DNA of 64,000 nt from Lachnospiraceae bacterium. Lineage in GTDB: Bacteria > Bacillota > Clostridia > Lachnospirales > Lachnospiraceae. The notes below the pieces were generated by a model that was not told where the DNA came from, ran no database searches, and saw nothing but the letters and a program-made list of their open reading frames with translations. The position numbers and the translations under genes were made by a program. Shown here one piece after another: positions 11,712-21,616 of the stretch. Every line of letters starts with the position of its first letter. The first letter of the stretch is position 1. The DNA is taken from positions 33,128-97,127 of the forward strand of contig JAILGS010000002.1 in assembly GCA_024696615.1 (NCBI GenBank). Direction: 5' to 3'.

Positions 11712-11742
11712 AGAGCGCAGAAAGTCGTCTTTTCTGCGCTCT
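11712..11742 (+). promoter_or_regulatory. Intercistronic hairpin between dctP and dctQ
   Basis: Perfect 12-bp stem AGAGCGCAGAAA/TTTCTGCGCTCT, 7-nt loop, no long T-run after. Confidence 0.6.
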
Positions 11743-11810
11743 TATTGATAAGAGAAAGTATTCATTCGGACAAGGAAGAATTTCCTTGGTCCATTAAGGA
11801 GGTTCACGTA

Positions 11811-12383
11811 ATGCCAAAGATATTTACTACCTTGGATCGAATTAAACCGGTATATGACGTGACTTACAAGATCGTTCTTGTAATCTGTAAATTATTGTTA
11901 ATTGGCGATATTTTAATTACTTCCATGTGTGTATTGGGACGATATGTTTCATTTATCCCAGATCCTGCATGGAGTGAAGAAGTGGTATTAACGTTCATGT
12001 CCTACATGGCTGTGCTTTCTGCAGCACTTGCCATTCGTAGAAATGCCCATATTCGTATGACTGCCTTTGACCGATTCTTACCACCGAAGGTATTAAAAGT
12101 ATTGGATCTTATATCCGATGCGGCAATTTTAGTTCTTTCCGTCATTATGATCACCTATGGTTGGAATTATGCCAGTGTCATTGGTGCGAAAGCAACCTAT
12201 GTTAGCATGCCGGCCCTATCCAAGTTCTGGATGTATTTCCCAGTTCCTTTAGCAGGAATTGCCATGTTAGTATTCGAATTAGAAACTGTATATAACCATA
12301 TTAAAGCATTCTATCAGCCAGGCTATGGGGAAGATGCATTGGTAGTTCCTAAGACGAAAGAAGAGGAGGTGGCAAAGTCATGA
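11811..12383 (+). CDS. dctQ: TRAP transporter small permease (DctQ)
   Basis: About four TM segments; AWSEEVVLTFMSYMAVLSAALAIRRNAHIRM; between DctP and DctM genes. Confidence 0.88.
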   Translation: MPKIFTTLDRIKPVYDVTYKIVLVICKLLLIGDILITSMCVLGRYVSFIPDPAWSEEVVLTFMSYMAVLSAALAIRRNAHIRMTAFDRFLPPKVLKVLDLISDAAILVLSVIMITYGWNYASVIGAKATYVSMPALSKFWMYFPVPLAGIAMLVFELETVYNHIKAFYQPGYGEDALVVPKTKEEEVAKS

Positions 12384-13678
12384 CAGCACAGGGAGCAGCA
12401 ATCGCTGTATTACTTATCTCATTCTTAGTAATGATTTTCTTACGATTCCCAGTGGCCTATGCCGTTGCTTTATCATCCTTACTCTGTATGGCATATCAGG
12501 GAATTAATTTTAGTGTACTGTGTCAATATATGGTAAAGGGAATTAGTTCCTTCAGTTTGATGGCGGTTCCATTCTTTATTACCATGGGTGTATTAATGGG
12601 TGCGGGAGGTATTTCCTCGAAATTAATTGACTTAGCGAATGCCTGTGTGGGTTGGATGACCGGTGGTATGGCTATGGTAAATATTGTAGCATCCTATTTC
12701 TTTGGAGGTATCTCCGGATCTGCTTCTGCAGATACCGCATCCTTAGGTTCCATCTTAATTCCAATGATGGTGGATCAGGGATATGATGATGATTTCTCCA
12801 CTGCAGTAACCATTACTTCCTCCTGTGAGGGATTGTTGGTTCCACCAAGCCATAATATGGTTATTTATGCAACCGCTGCCGGTGGTTTATCCGTAGGTAG
12901 CTTGTTCTTAGCAGGATACCTTCCTGGAGCACTCCTTGCAGTGTCCTTAATGGTGGGTTCCTATATTATCTCCAAGCGAAGAAATTATCCTAAGGGAGAT
13001 AAGTTTAGTCTGAAAGTATTACTGAAGCAGTTATTGATTTCCTTCTGGGCTCTGGCAGCTGTAATCATTGTAGTATTCGGTGTAGTTTTCGGATGGTTCA
13101 CCGCTACAGAATCTGCTGCAATTGCGGTTATTTACAGTTTGATTGTCAGTGTATTTATTTACCGTGGAGTTACCTGGAAGGGTGTATGGAAGATTTTGGA
13201 TACCTGTGTGGATACCTTATCCATCGTATTAATCTTAATTGCAACCTCCAGTGTCTTTGGTTATTGCTTAACCTTATTGCATGTACCAAGCCTGGCAGCT
13301 AATTTTATTACTGGAATTACTTCCAACAAGATCATTATCGCATTGTTATTAAATCTGGTACTGTTAATTCTTGGTTGTATCATGGATATGGCTCCAATTA
13401 TTTTGATTGCTACTCCAATTTTACTTCCAATTGCTACTGGAATTGGAATCCATCCAATTCAGTTCGGTATCATGATGGTATTAAACTGTGGTATTGGTTT
13501 GTTAACTCCACCAGTTGGTGCAGTATTATTCATTGGCTCCGCTGTGGGTCGTTGCAAGATGGAGAAAGTTGTGAAGGCAACCCTTCCATTTTATCTATGT
13601 ATGATCGCAGTATTATTATTACTGACCTTCATACCTGAAATCAGTATGTTACTGCCTAATCTTTTAGGTGGTAAGTAA
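12380..13678 (+). CDS. dctM: TRAP transporter large permease (DctM)
   Basis: Hydrophobic 432 aa; FFGGISGSASADTASLGSILIPMM; PPSHNMVIYA. Confidence 0.93.
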   Translation: MTAQGAAIAVLLISFLVMIFLRFPVAYAVALSSLLCMAYQGINFSVLCQYMVKGISSFSLMAVPFFITMGVLMGAGGISSKLIDLANACVGWMTGGMAMVNIVASYFFGGISGSASADTASLGSILIPMMVDQGYDDDFSTAVTITSSCEGLLVPPSHNMVIYATAAGGLSVGSLFLAGYLPGALLAVSLMVGSYIISKRRNYPKGDKFSLKVLLKQLLISFWALAAVIIVVFGVVFGWFTATESAAIAVIYSLIVSVFIYRGVTWKGVWKILDTCVDTLSIVLILIATSSVFGYCLTLLHVPSLAANFITGITSNKIIIALLLNLVLLILGCIMDMAPIILIATPILLPIATGIGIHPIQFGIMMVLNCGIGLLTPPVGAVLFIGSAVGRCKMEKVVKATLPFYLCMIAVLLLLTFIPEISMLLPNLLGGK

Positions 13679-13802
13679 TAGATAAACTTTCCAAAGGGCA
13701 GGGGTCAATCATGACCTCTGCCAACATTATTTCATGGCGGGTGTATTTGACCGGACTTTTAAAAAACACTATACTTACGAGAGAAACCATGGAGGTGACG
13801 AG

Positions 13803-14285
13803 ATGTTTCGCTATCAGTGTAATATAACAACCAAAGATTTATGGAAGCTTAGTATGTATGAAATTCTGCATTCTCCAGCCATCGTAAGTAATCTGATCTT
13901 TGCTGTGGCCATGGTGATCATGACCGTTAAATTTTTTCCACAGTCCAGTATCTGGATGCGTGGAATCTTGATTTTTCTCTGTCTTTTATTCCCAGTATTT
14001 CAGCCCCTTGCCATCTATTGGAGGGCCAATAAGCAGGTGGAAAAATTACCGGAGGGCTTAAGTCTTCAGGTGGATCCGGCTAAAATTCAGGTAATTACCA
14101 GGGCGGATACCATGGATATTGCCTGGGAGAAGGTGGCAGGTGTGATGGAGCGCTGCAATGTGGTGCTGTTGGTATTAAAGACCAGGGAAGGCTATATGAT
14201 CCCTTCTTCGAATTTCGTTAACGAAGGGGAGAAGGAGCGTTTTAAGAATTTTGTGGCAGAAAAGATCCGGGAGTGGGCGAAATGA
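13803..14285 (+). CDS. YcxB-like membrane protein
   Basis: Two N-terminal TM segments followed by a small soluble domain (YcxB-like layout); ATGA overlap with kinase gene. Confidence 0.5.
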   Translation: MFRYQCNITTKDLWKLSMYEILHSPAIVSNLIFAVAMVIMTVKFFPQSSIWMRGILIFLCLLFPVFQPLAIYWRANKQVEKLPEGLSLQVDPAKIQVITRADTMDIAWEKVAGVMERCNVVLLVLKTREGYMIPSSNFVNEGEKERFKNFVAEKIREWAK

Positions 14286-15787
14286 ATCCGCAAAGCATGT
14301 TAAGACAATATTGGCTACGGTGTAGCATTCATAAAAAATTAGCAGTATTTATATCCGTTATGTCCATCATCATCGTTCTTGCCATTGCATTTGACATATT
14401 AGTGGTAAAGATTTTAGTGAATGATTTTGGCCAGATCTGGGAGAATAATTCCAGAGCCCTGGCCTTTGTGAATGCAGTAAAAGACGAGAACGAAGCCTTT
14501 CATGAATATATGAAATATCAAAATGAGGCAACCAATACCGCTCTCATACATGCCATGGAGGAAACCAAGGTTTCGGTGAATGGGCTGGAGCTTTCCTATG
14601 AAGATGTGGGAAATCGGGAATATGCTCAGATCTGGTCCATTAAGAATATATATGATACCTACTGTACCAAGCGGGATATCATGATGCAGATGACGGACGA
14701 TAATGTAACCTATGTTCCCACCCTTTATGAAGTCTATGAAATTCTAGGATACCTGTCCGAATATGGGGATCGGTTACTGGATTATACGATTGAAGATAGT
14801 AATGAAAAATATCATCGCATTGTACCAACCATGATCTTAATTCCCGTCGTGGTAATTATTATCAATGTGGTACTGATGTTGATTTTACTATATCTTGCCA
14901 ATGTGTTGGCACAGACCTTGATCGCGCCCATCTATCAATTATCCAATGCCGCAAGAAAGATTGCGGATAATGAGAAAGTGGAGAAGATTGTCATCGAAAA
15001 TCAGGATGAGATGGGGGATTTAGTTCAGGTCTTTAATGAGATGAAGGATGCCACGGAGGAGAAATTCCTTGCCATGGAAGAGGCAAGAATTGCTCAGGTT
15101 AAGCTTCATTCCGAAGCCATGGAACGCTTGGAATTGGAAAAGCGACTGGAGAATGCGAAATTGGAATTATTAACCAATCAGATCAATCCGCATTTTCTAT
15201 TTAATACCTTAAATGTCATCGCCGGGATGGCTAATCTAGAGGATGCCAAAGATACGGAGATGATGACAAGGGCCTTAAGTGCCATCTTTCGTTACAATCT
15301 AAAGAATGCAGGAGCCACCGTGCTTTTACGACAGGAATTAAAGATTGTAATGGATTATATGTACCTTCAGCAGATGCGTTTTAGCGACCGGGTGAAATAT
15401 TCCTGGGATTGTCGGGTCAATGCGGATGAAGTGGTAATCCCATCCCATATTTTACAGCCCCTGGTGGAAAATTCCGTCATTCATGGCATCACAGCCAAGG
15501 AGGATGGGGGAAAAGTAAAGCTTCGTGTATACCGCAGGGGGGATGATTTACGAATCCATATCATTGATAGTGGTGTGGGCATGAGTAAAACCGAGGTGGA
15601 AAATCTTCGCAATTCCTTACAACAGGAGGAAGAATCCGGAATTGGACTGGGAAATGTGTATAAAAGGTTAAAAGCCATCTATCACAGGGAATGCCTCTTT
15701 CTTGCCAGTAAGAAGGGGATGGGAACCATAGTGACCTTGGAGATTCCCTGGGAAAAATTAAAGGAGCAAGAATGTACAAAATCTTAG
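14282..15787 (+). CDS. Sensor histidine kinase, YesM/LytS type
   Basis: HAMP region; NQINPHFLFNTLNVIAGMA (His_kinase domain), PLVENSVIHGI, GIGLGNVYKRL. Confidence 0.92.
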   Translation: MNPQSMLRQYWLRCSIHKKLAVFISVMSIIIVLAIAFDILVVKILVNDFGQIWENNSRALAFVNAVKDENEAFHEYMKYQNEATNTALIHAMEETKVSVNGLELSYEDVGNREYAQIWSIKNIYDTYCTKRDIMMQMTDDNVTYVPTLYEVYEILGYLSEYGDRLLDYTIEDSNEKYHRIVPTMILIPVVVIIINVVLMLILLYLANVLAQTLIAPIYQLSNAARKIADNEKVEKIVIENQDEMGDLVQVFNEMKDATEEKFLAMEEARIAQVKLHSEAMERLELEKRLENAKLELLTNQINPHFLFNTLNVIAGMANLEDAKDTEMMTRALSAIFRYNLKNAGATVLLRQELKIVMDYMYLQQMRFSDRVKYSWDCRVNADEVVIPSHILQPLVENSVIHGITAKEDGGKVKLRVYRRGDDLRIHIIDSGVGMSKTEVENLRNSLQQEEESGIGLGNVYKRLKAIYHRECLFLASKKGMGTIVTLEIPWEKLKEQECTKS

Positions 15788-16563
15788 TTGCAGATGATGA
15801 GCCCATCGAACGTATGGTGGTCATCAAGAAGATTCGAAAATATTTTGAAGGTCAATTAGAAGTGGTGAGCGCAGTAAACGGGCGGGAAGCGATTGAAAAA
15901 TTTAACTCCGAAGGCTGTCAGATTGCCCTTTTAGATATTAACATGCCGGGGATTAACGGCTTGGAAGCGGCCAAATGTATTCGAAAGGATCATAAGGATA
16001 GCGTCATCATCTTTTTAACTGCCTATGATGATTTTAATTATGCAAGAACCGCCATTACGGTGAAGGCCTTGGATTATCTGTTAAAACCGGCGGATGATAA
16101 GGATTTAAATGGCTGTATCTATGAAGCCATTCATCAGATTGATACCTATCTTTCCAGACAGGGGGAATCTTCTCTGGAGGAACCTTTCGAAGAAGAGAGC
16201 AAACTACTGGTGGAGGAAGAAAACACCAATACCTTCTGTGCGATCGTTACCGAATATATTCAAAATCATTATGCCCAAGAATTGTCCCTTCAGGATGTAG
16301 CCGGAATTCTTGGATATTCGGAAGCGTATTTTAGCAGAGTGTTTAAACAACATTTTCAACAGACCTTTATTGTATATCTCCAGGAATACCGGGTGGAGAA
16401 AGCCAAGGAACTGTTACTGGATGTGAGCGTGAATATTAAGGATGTGAGTAATAGTGTGGGGTATCCGGACTCCAATTATTTTGCCAAAATCTTTAAAAAG
16501 TCGGTGGGCATGACTCCCAAGGAGTATCGCCAGAAGACATTACATACCATGCTTCAAAGTTAG
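15772..16563 (+). CDS. Response regulator with AraC-type HTH output (YesN-like)
   Basis: ILVADDEPIERMVV...ALLDINMPGINGLEAA...VGYPDSNYFAKIFKKSVGMTPKEYR. Confidence 0.93.
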   Translation: MYKILVADDEPIERMVVIKKIRKYFEGQLEVVSAVNGREAIEKFNSEGCQIALLDINMPGINGLEAAKCIRKDHKDSVIIFLTAYDDFNYARTAITVKALDYLLKPADDKDLNGCIYEAIHQIDTYLSRQGESSLEEPFEEESKLLVEEENTNTFCAIVTEYIQNHYAQELSLQDVAGILGYSEAYFSRVFKQHFQQTFIVYLQEYRVEKAKELLLDVSVNIKDVSNSVGYPDSNYFAKIFKKSVGMTPKEYRQKTLHTMLQS

Positions 16564-16630
16564 GAGTCAGGGGTCAAACCAGTAGTTATGGATTAACCTT
16601 CGTAGCGTGGGAAGCGAATAGAAATGAGGA

Positions 16631-17653
16631 ATGAGGATGAAACGCCAAGGAGTGATTGGGGTTCTTGTAGTTCTTCTTCTGGCAGGAATGCTTTTTTTAG
16701 GCGGCATTCTAATTAGCCAAAATACTGGAAGAAATAAAGAACCATCCTATGTATTTACTTATGCAGAAAATCAGGCTGCGGATTATCCCACCACCCAGGG
16801 CGCTCAGTATTTTGCCCAATTGGTCAAGGAGCGCACGGATGGGGAAGTGGAGATTTTAATATATTCCGGCGGTGTGCTGGGCACGGAAAAAGAAATTATT
16901 AAGCAAATGCGGTACGGAGGGGTGGACTTTGCCAGAATTTCCATATCCCAAATATCGGACTTAGCCCCGGAATTTAATGTGCTACAGATGCCATATCTTT
17001 ATCGGAATGCGGACCATATGTGGAAGGTATTGGATGGAGAGATTGGAAAGGAATATTTAGAGAACTTTGAAAATTATGGTTTAGAGGGACTTTCCTGGTA
17101 TGACGCGGGTTCGAGAAGTTTTTATATGCATGATGCACCCTTAACTTCCCTCAGTGATATGAAGGGAAAGTGGATCCGGGTACAGGAGTCTAGCTTAATG
17201 GCGGATATGGTGACTGCATTGGGGGCAAATCCATATCAGATTGATTATTCGGGAGTATATGCAAGCTTAGAACAGGGAATCGTGGATGGTTCGGAAAATA
17301 ACCTTTCTTCCTATGCCTCCACCGGTCATTATGAGGTGGCCAAATACTATACCCTGGATGAACATACCAGAGTACCGGAGGTACAGATCTGTTCCTTAAA
17401 AGTCTGGGAGCAATTACCGGAAGAATATCAGCAGATCATCCGGGAATGTGCTGAGGAATCCGCTTTATATGAGCGGGAATTATGGACGGTGAATGAAGCC
17501 AATAGCTGGAACCAGGTAGTGGAGCGAGGCGCATATATCTATGCGTTGTCCGATGAGGAGAAGGAGAAGTTTCAGAAGGCCATGGAGCCGGTGTATGAAA
17601 AATATTGTGGTGAGTACATGGATCTTGTTAACAAGATTATGGATATGAAGTAA
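16631..17653 (+). CDS. Second DctP-family solute-binding protein, membrane-anchored without lipobox
   Basis: N-terminal hydrophobic segment GVLVVLLLAGMLFLGGILIS without Cys; GKWIRVQESSLMADMVTALGANPYQIDYSGVYASLEQGIVDGSENN. Confidence 0.85.
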   Translation: MRMKRQGVIGVLVVLLLAGMLFLGGILISQNTGRNKEPSYVFTYAENQAADYPTTQGAQYFAQLVKERTDGEVEILIYSGGVLGTEKEIIKQMRYGGVDFARISISQISDLAPEFNVLQMPYLYRNADHMWKVLDGEIGKEYLENFENYGLEGLSWYDAGSRSFYMHDAPLTSLSDMKGKWIRVQESSLMADMVTALGANPYQIDYSGVYASLEQGIVDGSENNLSSYASTGHYEVAKYYTLDEHTRVPEVQICSLKVWEQLPEEYQQIIRECAEESALYERELWTVNEANSWNQVVERGAYIYALSDEEKEKFQKAMEPVYEKYCGEYMDLVNKIMDMK

Positions 17654-17676
17654 AAGAAAAATGGAGGTTTTTACAG

Positions 17677-18753
17677 ATGGAGATGACATTACGTTGGTAC
17701 GGTTCTAAGCATGATACCGTAACCTTACAGCAGATTCGACAGATTCCAGGAGTGACGGGAGTAATTACCACACTCTACGATACCATGCCGGGAGAAGTGT
17801 GGAAGGAAGAGGATATTCGTGCCATGATCGATGAGGTGGAGGCAGCGGGCCTTCATGTCGCAGGAATTGAAAGTGTGAATATTCATGATTCCATTAAGAT
17901 TGGTGACAAGGACCGGGATCTATATATTGATCATTATATTACGACCTTGGAGCGCTTAGGCAGGGCTGGAATTCATATGGTTTGCTATAATTTCATGCCG
18001 GTATTTGACTGGACTCGTACGGAACTGGCAAGAAAGCGCCCGGATGGCTCCACTGTACTTGCCTATAATCAAAAAGCCATTGATGCCATCGATCCGGAGA
18101 AGATGTTTGACAGTCTTAGTGGAGAGATGAACGGAACGGTGATGCCTGGATGGGAGCCGGAACGTATGGCTAAAATCAAGGAACTCTTTGCGGCCTATCA
18201 GGATGTGGATGAGGAGAAATTATTTGCTAATTTGAAGTATTTCTTAGAGCGGATCATGCCCGTATGTAATCAATATGATATTAAGATGGCGATTCATCCC
18301 GATGATCCTGCCTGGAGTGTTTTTGGTCTCCCTCGTATCATCATTAACAAGGAGAATATCCTGCGCATGATGAAGATGGTGGATGATCCTCATAATGGAG
18401 TGACTTTCTGTTCCGGATCCTATGGAACGAATTTAGAAAATGATCTTCCGGATATGATCCGATCCTTAAAGGGCAGAATTCATTTTGCCCATGTGCGGAA
18501 TCTGAAATTCAATTCCCAGGATGATTTTGAAGAAGCAGCACATCTTTCTAAGGATGGAAGCTTTGATATGTATGAAATTATGAAGGCATTATATGAGATT
18601 GGCTTTGATGGCCCAATTCGTCCAGATCACGGAAGAATGATCTGGGGAGAAGTTGCCATGCCGGGATATGGCCTCTATGACCGTGCTCTTGGAGCAACCT
18701 ACTTAAATGGACTGTGGGAAGCAATTGAGAAATCACATGAGAGAGGAGTATAG
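17677..18753 (+). CDS. uxuA: Mannonate dehydratase
   Basis: MEMTLRWYGSKHDTVTLQQIRQIPGVTGVITTLYD; NGVTFCSGSYG; RPDHGRMIWGE. Confidence 0.95.
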   Translation: MEMTLRWYGSKHDTVTLQQIRQIPGVTGVITTLYDTMPGEVWKEEDIRAMIDEVEAAGLHVAGIESVNIHDSIKIGDKDRDLYIDHYITTLERLGRAGIHMVCYNFMPVFDWTRTELARKRPDGSTVLAYNQKAIDAIDPEKMFDSLSGEMNGTVMPGWEPERMAKIKELFAAYQDVDEEKLFANLKYFLERIMPVCNQYDIKMAIHPDDPAWSVFGLPRIIINKENILRMMKMVDDPHNGVTFCSGSYGTNLENDLPDMIRSLKGRIHFAHVRNLKFNSQDDFEEAAHLSKDGSFDMYEIMKALYEIGFDGPIRPDHGRMIWGEVAMPGYGLYDRALGATYLNGLWEAIEKSHERGV

Positions 18754-18755
18754 TC

Positions 18756-20360
18756 ATGAAATTAGTTCGAATGGATCACTATGAGGAGTGGAAAAAGAAG
18801 GGATATGGAGTTCCTGAATATTCCCTTACGAAGGTATATGAGGAGACGAAGAAGAATCCTTTTTGGATTCATTTTGGCGCAGGCAATATCTTTCGTGCCT
18901 TTCAGGCCAATGTATTACAGAATCTTTTAAACCGGGGCGTCTGTCAGCGTGGTGTGATCGTGGCAGAGGGATATGATTATGAAATCATTGAGAAGGTGTA
19001 TCGTCCCCATGATAATTTAGGCATTGCAGTGACTTTAAAAGCGGATGGCAGTATGGAAAAGAATATTGTGGGAAGCGTTACGGAAAGTCTCTGTCTTGAC
19101 TCCGATCGCAAGCAGGATATGGAGCGATTAAAGGAAATCTTTGTGGCTCCTTCCCTTCAGATGGCAACCTTTACCATTACGGAGAAGGGATATTCCTTAA
19201 AGGGAGCCGATGGTTCTTATATGAAGGATGTGGAAGCAGACTTTAGTGCGGGGCCTTTAAAGCCTAATAGCTACATGGGAAAGGTGGCCTCCTTACTCTA
19301 TACTCGTTTCTTAGCAGGGGAACGTCCGATTGCCATGGTAAGTATGGATAATTGTTCCCATAATGGGGATAAGTTACGTAGTGCCATCGTAACATTTGCT
19401 AAGGAATGGCAGGCCAATGGAGTGATTGAAGGGGACTTTACCGGATATGTAACGAATCCGGAGAAGGTATCCTTCCCATGGACCATGATCGATAAGATTA
19501 CCCCAAGACCGGATGGAATTGTGGAAAAGATTTTAGCGGAAGATTTTGGAAATGAATGTACTCCTATTGTTACGGAAAAGAAAACCTTCGTTGCGCCTTT
19601 TGTGAATGCGGAGGAATGCGAATACCTGGTGATCGAGGATGCCTTCCCCAATGGTCGGGAACCTCTAGAAGAAGGGGGATTTATCTTTACCAAAAGAGAA
19701 GTGGTGGATCAGGTGGAAAAGATGAAGGTCTGCACTTGTTTAAATCCGCTTCATACTACCTTAGCCATCTTTGGTTGTCTTTTAGGATATGAGCGCATTT
19801 CGGAAGAGATGAAAAATCCGGTATTAAAATCTCTTGTGGAGAAGGTTGGCTATGTGGAAGGTCTTCCTGTGGTAGTAAATCCAGGAATTATTGATCCAAA
19901 GCATTTTATCGATGAAGTGGTAAAGAAGCGTATTCCTAATCCATTCATGCCGGATACGCCACAGCGAATTGCTACGGATACTTCCCAGAAACTAGGGATT
20001 CGTTTTGGGGGTACCATTAAGGAGTACATGAAGGCAGCAGATAAGAATGTGGATGATCTAACCTTCATTCCTTTGGTTCTTGCAGGATGGTTACGGTACT
20101 TAATGAAGGTGGATGATGCAGGAAATACGATGGAATTAAGTCCGGATCCTTTATTAGAGAACTTAGTCCCAATCATGGCCGAGGTTCCTTTTGGAAGTGG
20201 AGGTTCTTCTCGTGTTCGTACCATCTTGGAACGGGAGGATATCTTTGGAGTGAATTTATATGAGTCCTCCTTAGGAGAAAAGGTAGAAACTGCATTTGCA
20301 CAGATGAACCGTGGAACGGGAGCAGTGTTAGAAACTCTGATGAAGGCTTTGGAAAGTTAA
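18756..20360 (+). CDS. uxuB: Mannitol dehydrogenase family protein, likely fructuronate reductase (D-mannonate oxidoreductase)
   Basis: IHFGAGNIFRAFQA; TCLNPLHTTLAIFGCLLGY; adjacent to uxuA. Confidence 0.82.
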   Translation: MKLVRMDHYEEWKKKGYGVPEYSLTKVYEETKKNPFWIHFGAGNIFRAFQANVLQNLLNRGVCQRGVIVAEGYDYEIIEKVYRPHDNLGIAVTLKADGSMEKNIVGSVTESLCLDSDRKQDMERLKEIFVAPSLQMATFTITEKGYSLKGADGSYMKDVEADFSAGPLKPNSYMGKVASLLYTRFLAGERPIAMVSMDNCSHNGDKLRSAIVTFAKEWQANGVIEGDFTGYVTNPEKVSFPWTMIDKITPRPDGIVEKILAEDFGNECTPIVTEKKTFVAPFVNAEECEYLVIEDAFPNGREPLEEGGFIFTKREVVDQVEKMKVCTCLNPLHTTLAIFGCLLGYERISEEMKNPVLKSLVEKVGYVEGLPVVVNPGIIDPKHFIDEVVKKRIPNPFMPDTPQRIATDTSQKLGIRFGGTIKEYMKAADKNVDDLTFIPLVLAGWLRYLMKVDDAGNTMELSPDPLLENLVPIMAEVPFGSGGSSRVRTILEREDIFGVNLYESSLGEKVETAFAQMNRGTGAVLETLMKALES

Positions 20361-20387
20361 TTTTTTTAAAAAAAGCATTGTTTGGTC

Positions 20388-20416
20388 TTGAAAAATTAAC
20401 TTTTTTACTCTAAAAT
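20388..20416 (+). promoter_or_regulatory. Candidate promoter of the Lrp/AsnC gene
   Basis: TTGAAA, 17-nt spacer, TAAAAT. Confidence 0.5.
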
Positions 20417-20441
20417 ATTAATAAATTAAGCGCGTCGAAGA

Positions 20442-20478
20442 AGACAATTTCAGCGAAAGGCAGAAATTGTCTTTTTTG
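20442..20478 (+). terminator. Intrinsic-terminator-like hairpin in the Lrp-gene leader
   Basis: AGACAATTTC...GAAATTGTCT then T6, ~30 nt upstream of ATG 20510. Confidence 0.75.
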
Positions 20479-20509
20479 ATAAGGATTGGCCTTATAAAAG
20501 GAGTATGGT

Positions 20510-20965
20510 ATGGATAATATTGATAAGAAGATTATTCGATTATTACAGGAGAATGCTAGAATTCCATTAAAAGCTTTAGCGGAGAAGGTGTTTTTATCCT
20601 CCCCTGCGGTGTCGGCCCGGATTGAGCGTCTTGAGAAGGAGAATGTGATCGTAGGATACGAAGCCAAAGTCAATGAGATCAAGCTTGGTTATCATATTAC
20701 GGCATTTATTAATCTGGAGCTTGCACCGGTTCAGAAGCCGGAATTCTATGAATTTGCTGAGAAGTGTACGAATATTATTGAATGCAACTGTATTACAGGA
20801 AATTATTCCATGTTACTTAAGGTGGTATTCCCAAGTACGGATGATCTGGATAACTTTATTGGTAAACTCCAGAAGTTTGGCCGTACCTATACCCAGATTG
20901 TATTCTCCACCCCAGTGAAATTACGTGGTGTGATTGTGGATGTGGACGAAGACGAGGAGAAATAA
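20510..20965 (+). CDS. Lrp/AsnC family transcriptional regulator
   Basis: MDNIDKKIIRLLQENARIPLKALAEKVFLSSPAVSARIERLEKENVI. Confidence 0.93.
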   Translation: MDNIDKKIIRLLQENARIPLKALAEKVFLSSPAVSARIERLEKENVIVGYEAKVNEIKLGYHITAFINLELAPVQKPEFYEFAEKCTNIIECNCITGNYSMLLKVVFPSTDDLDNFIGKLQKFGRTYTQIVFSTPVKLRGVIVDVDEDEEK

Positions 20966-20968
20966 TTC

Positions 20969-21556
20969 ATGAAATTAATCTTAGCATCCGGCTCTCCTAG
21001 ACGGAAGGAATTACTGTCTAGAGCCGGATTTTTATTGGATATTCACGTAAGTGATTGTAAAGAAGAAAGCGCATGCACCAATCCTGGGTTACTGGTGGAG
21101 GAGCTTTCTCATGAAAAAGCCGTGGCGGTGTGGAAGGAACTGGAAGATCAGATCGCAGATACGGTGGTTTTAGGGGCGGATACCGTGGTTTCCATCTTTG
21201 GAAATGTGCTTGGAAAGCCTTCGGATGAAGAAGATGCCTATCGAAAGCTGCGATTTTTATCCGGAAAGACCCATGAAGTGTATACGGGAGTTACCCTGGT
21301 AAAGCGTGTGAATGAGCAAATGCAGTGCCATACCTTCCACGAATGTACCAAAGTGCATATAGCCCAGTTAAGCGAAGAGGAGATTCGTGCCTATATTGCC
21401 ACCAAGGATCCCATGGATAAGGCGGGAGCCTATGGAATTCAAGGAATCTTTGGAAAATTTGTCTCCGGTATTGAAGGGGATTACAATAATGTGGTGGGCC
21501 TTCCTGTGGCAAGAGTATATGCTGAATTAAAGAAACTTGGATGGTTAGAGGACTAG
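20969..21556 (+). CDS. maf: Maf family nucleotide pyrophosphatase
   Basis: MKLILASGSPRRKELLSRAGF...VLGADTVVS...DKAGAYGIQG. Confidence 0.95.
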   Translation: MKLILASGSPRRKELLSRAGFLLDIHVSDCKEESACTNPGLLVEELSHEKAVAVWKELEDQIADTVVLGADTVVSIFGNVLGKPSDEEDAYRKLRFLSGKTHEVYTGVTLVKRVNEQMQCHTFHECTKVHIAQLSEEEIRAYIATKDPMDKAGAYGIQGIFGKFVSGIEGDYNNVVGLPVARVYAELKKLGWLED

Positions 21557-21616
21557 ACAATGCCCCATGCGAATGGTAATCTATAGGTTAGTGATGATGA
21601 AGGGACGGAGGGTACG

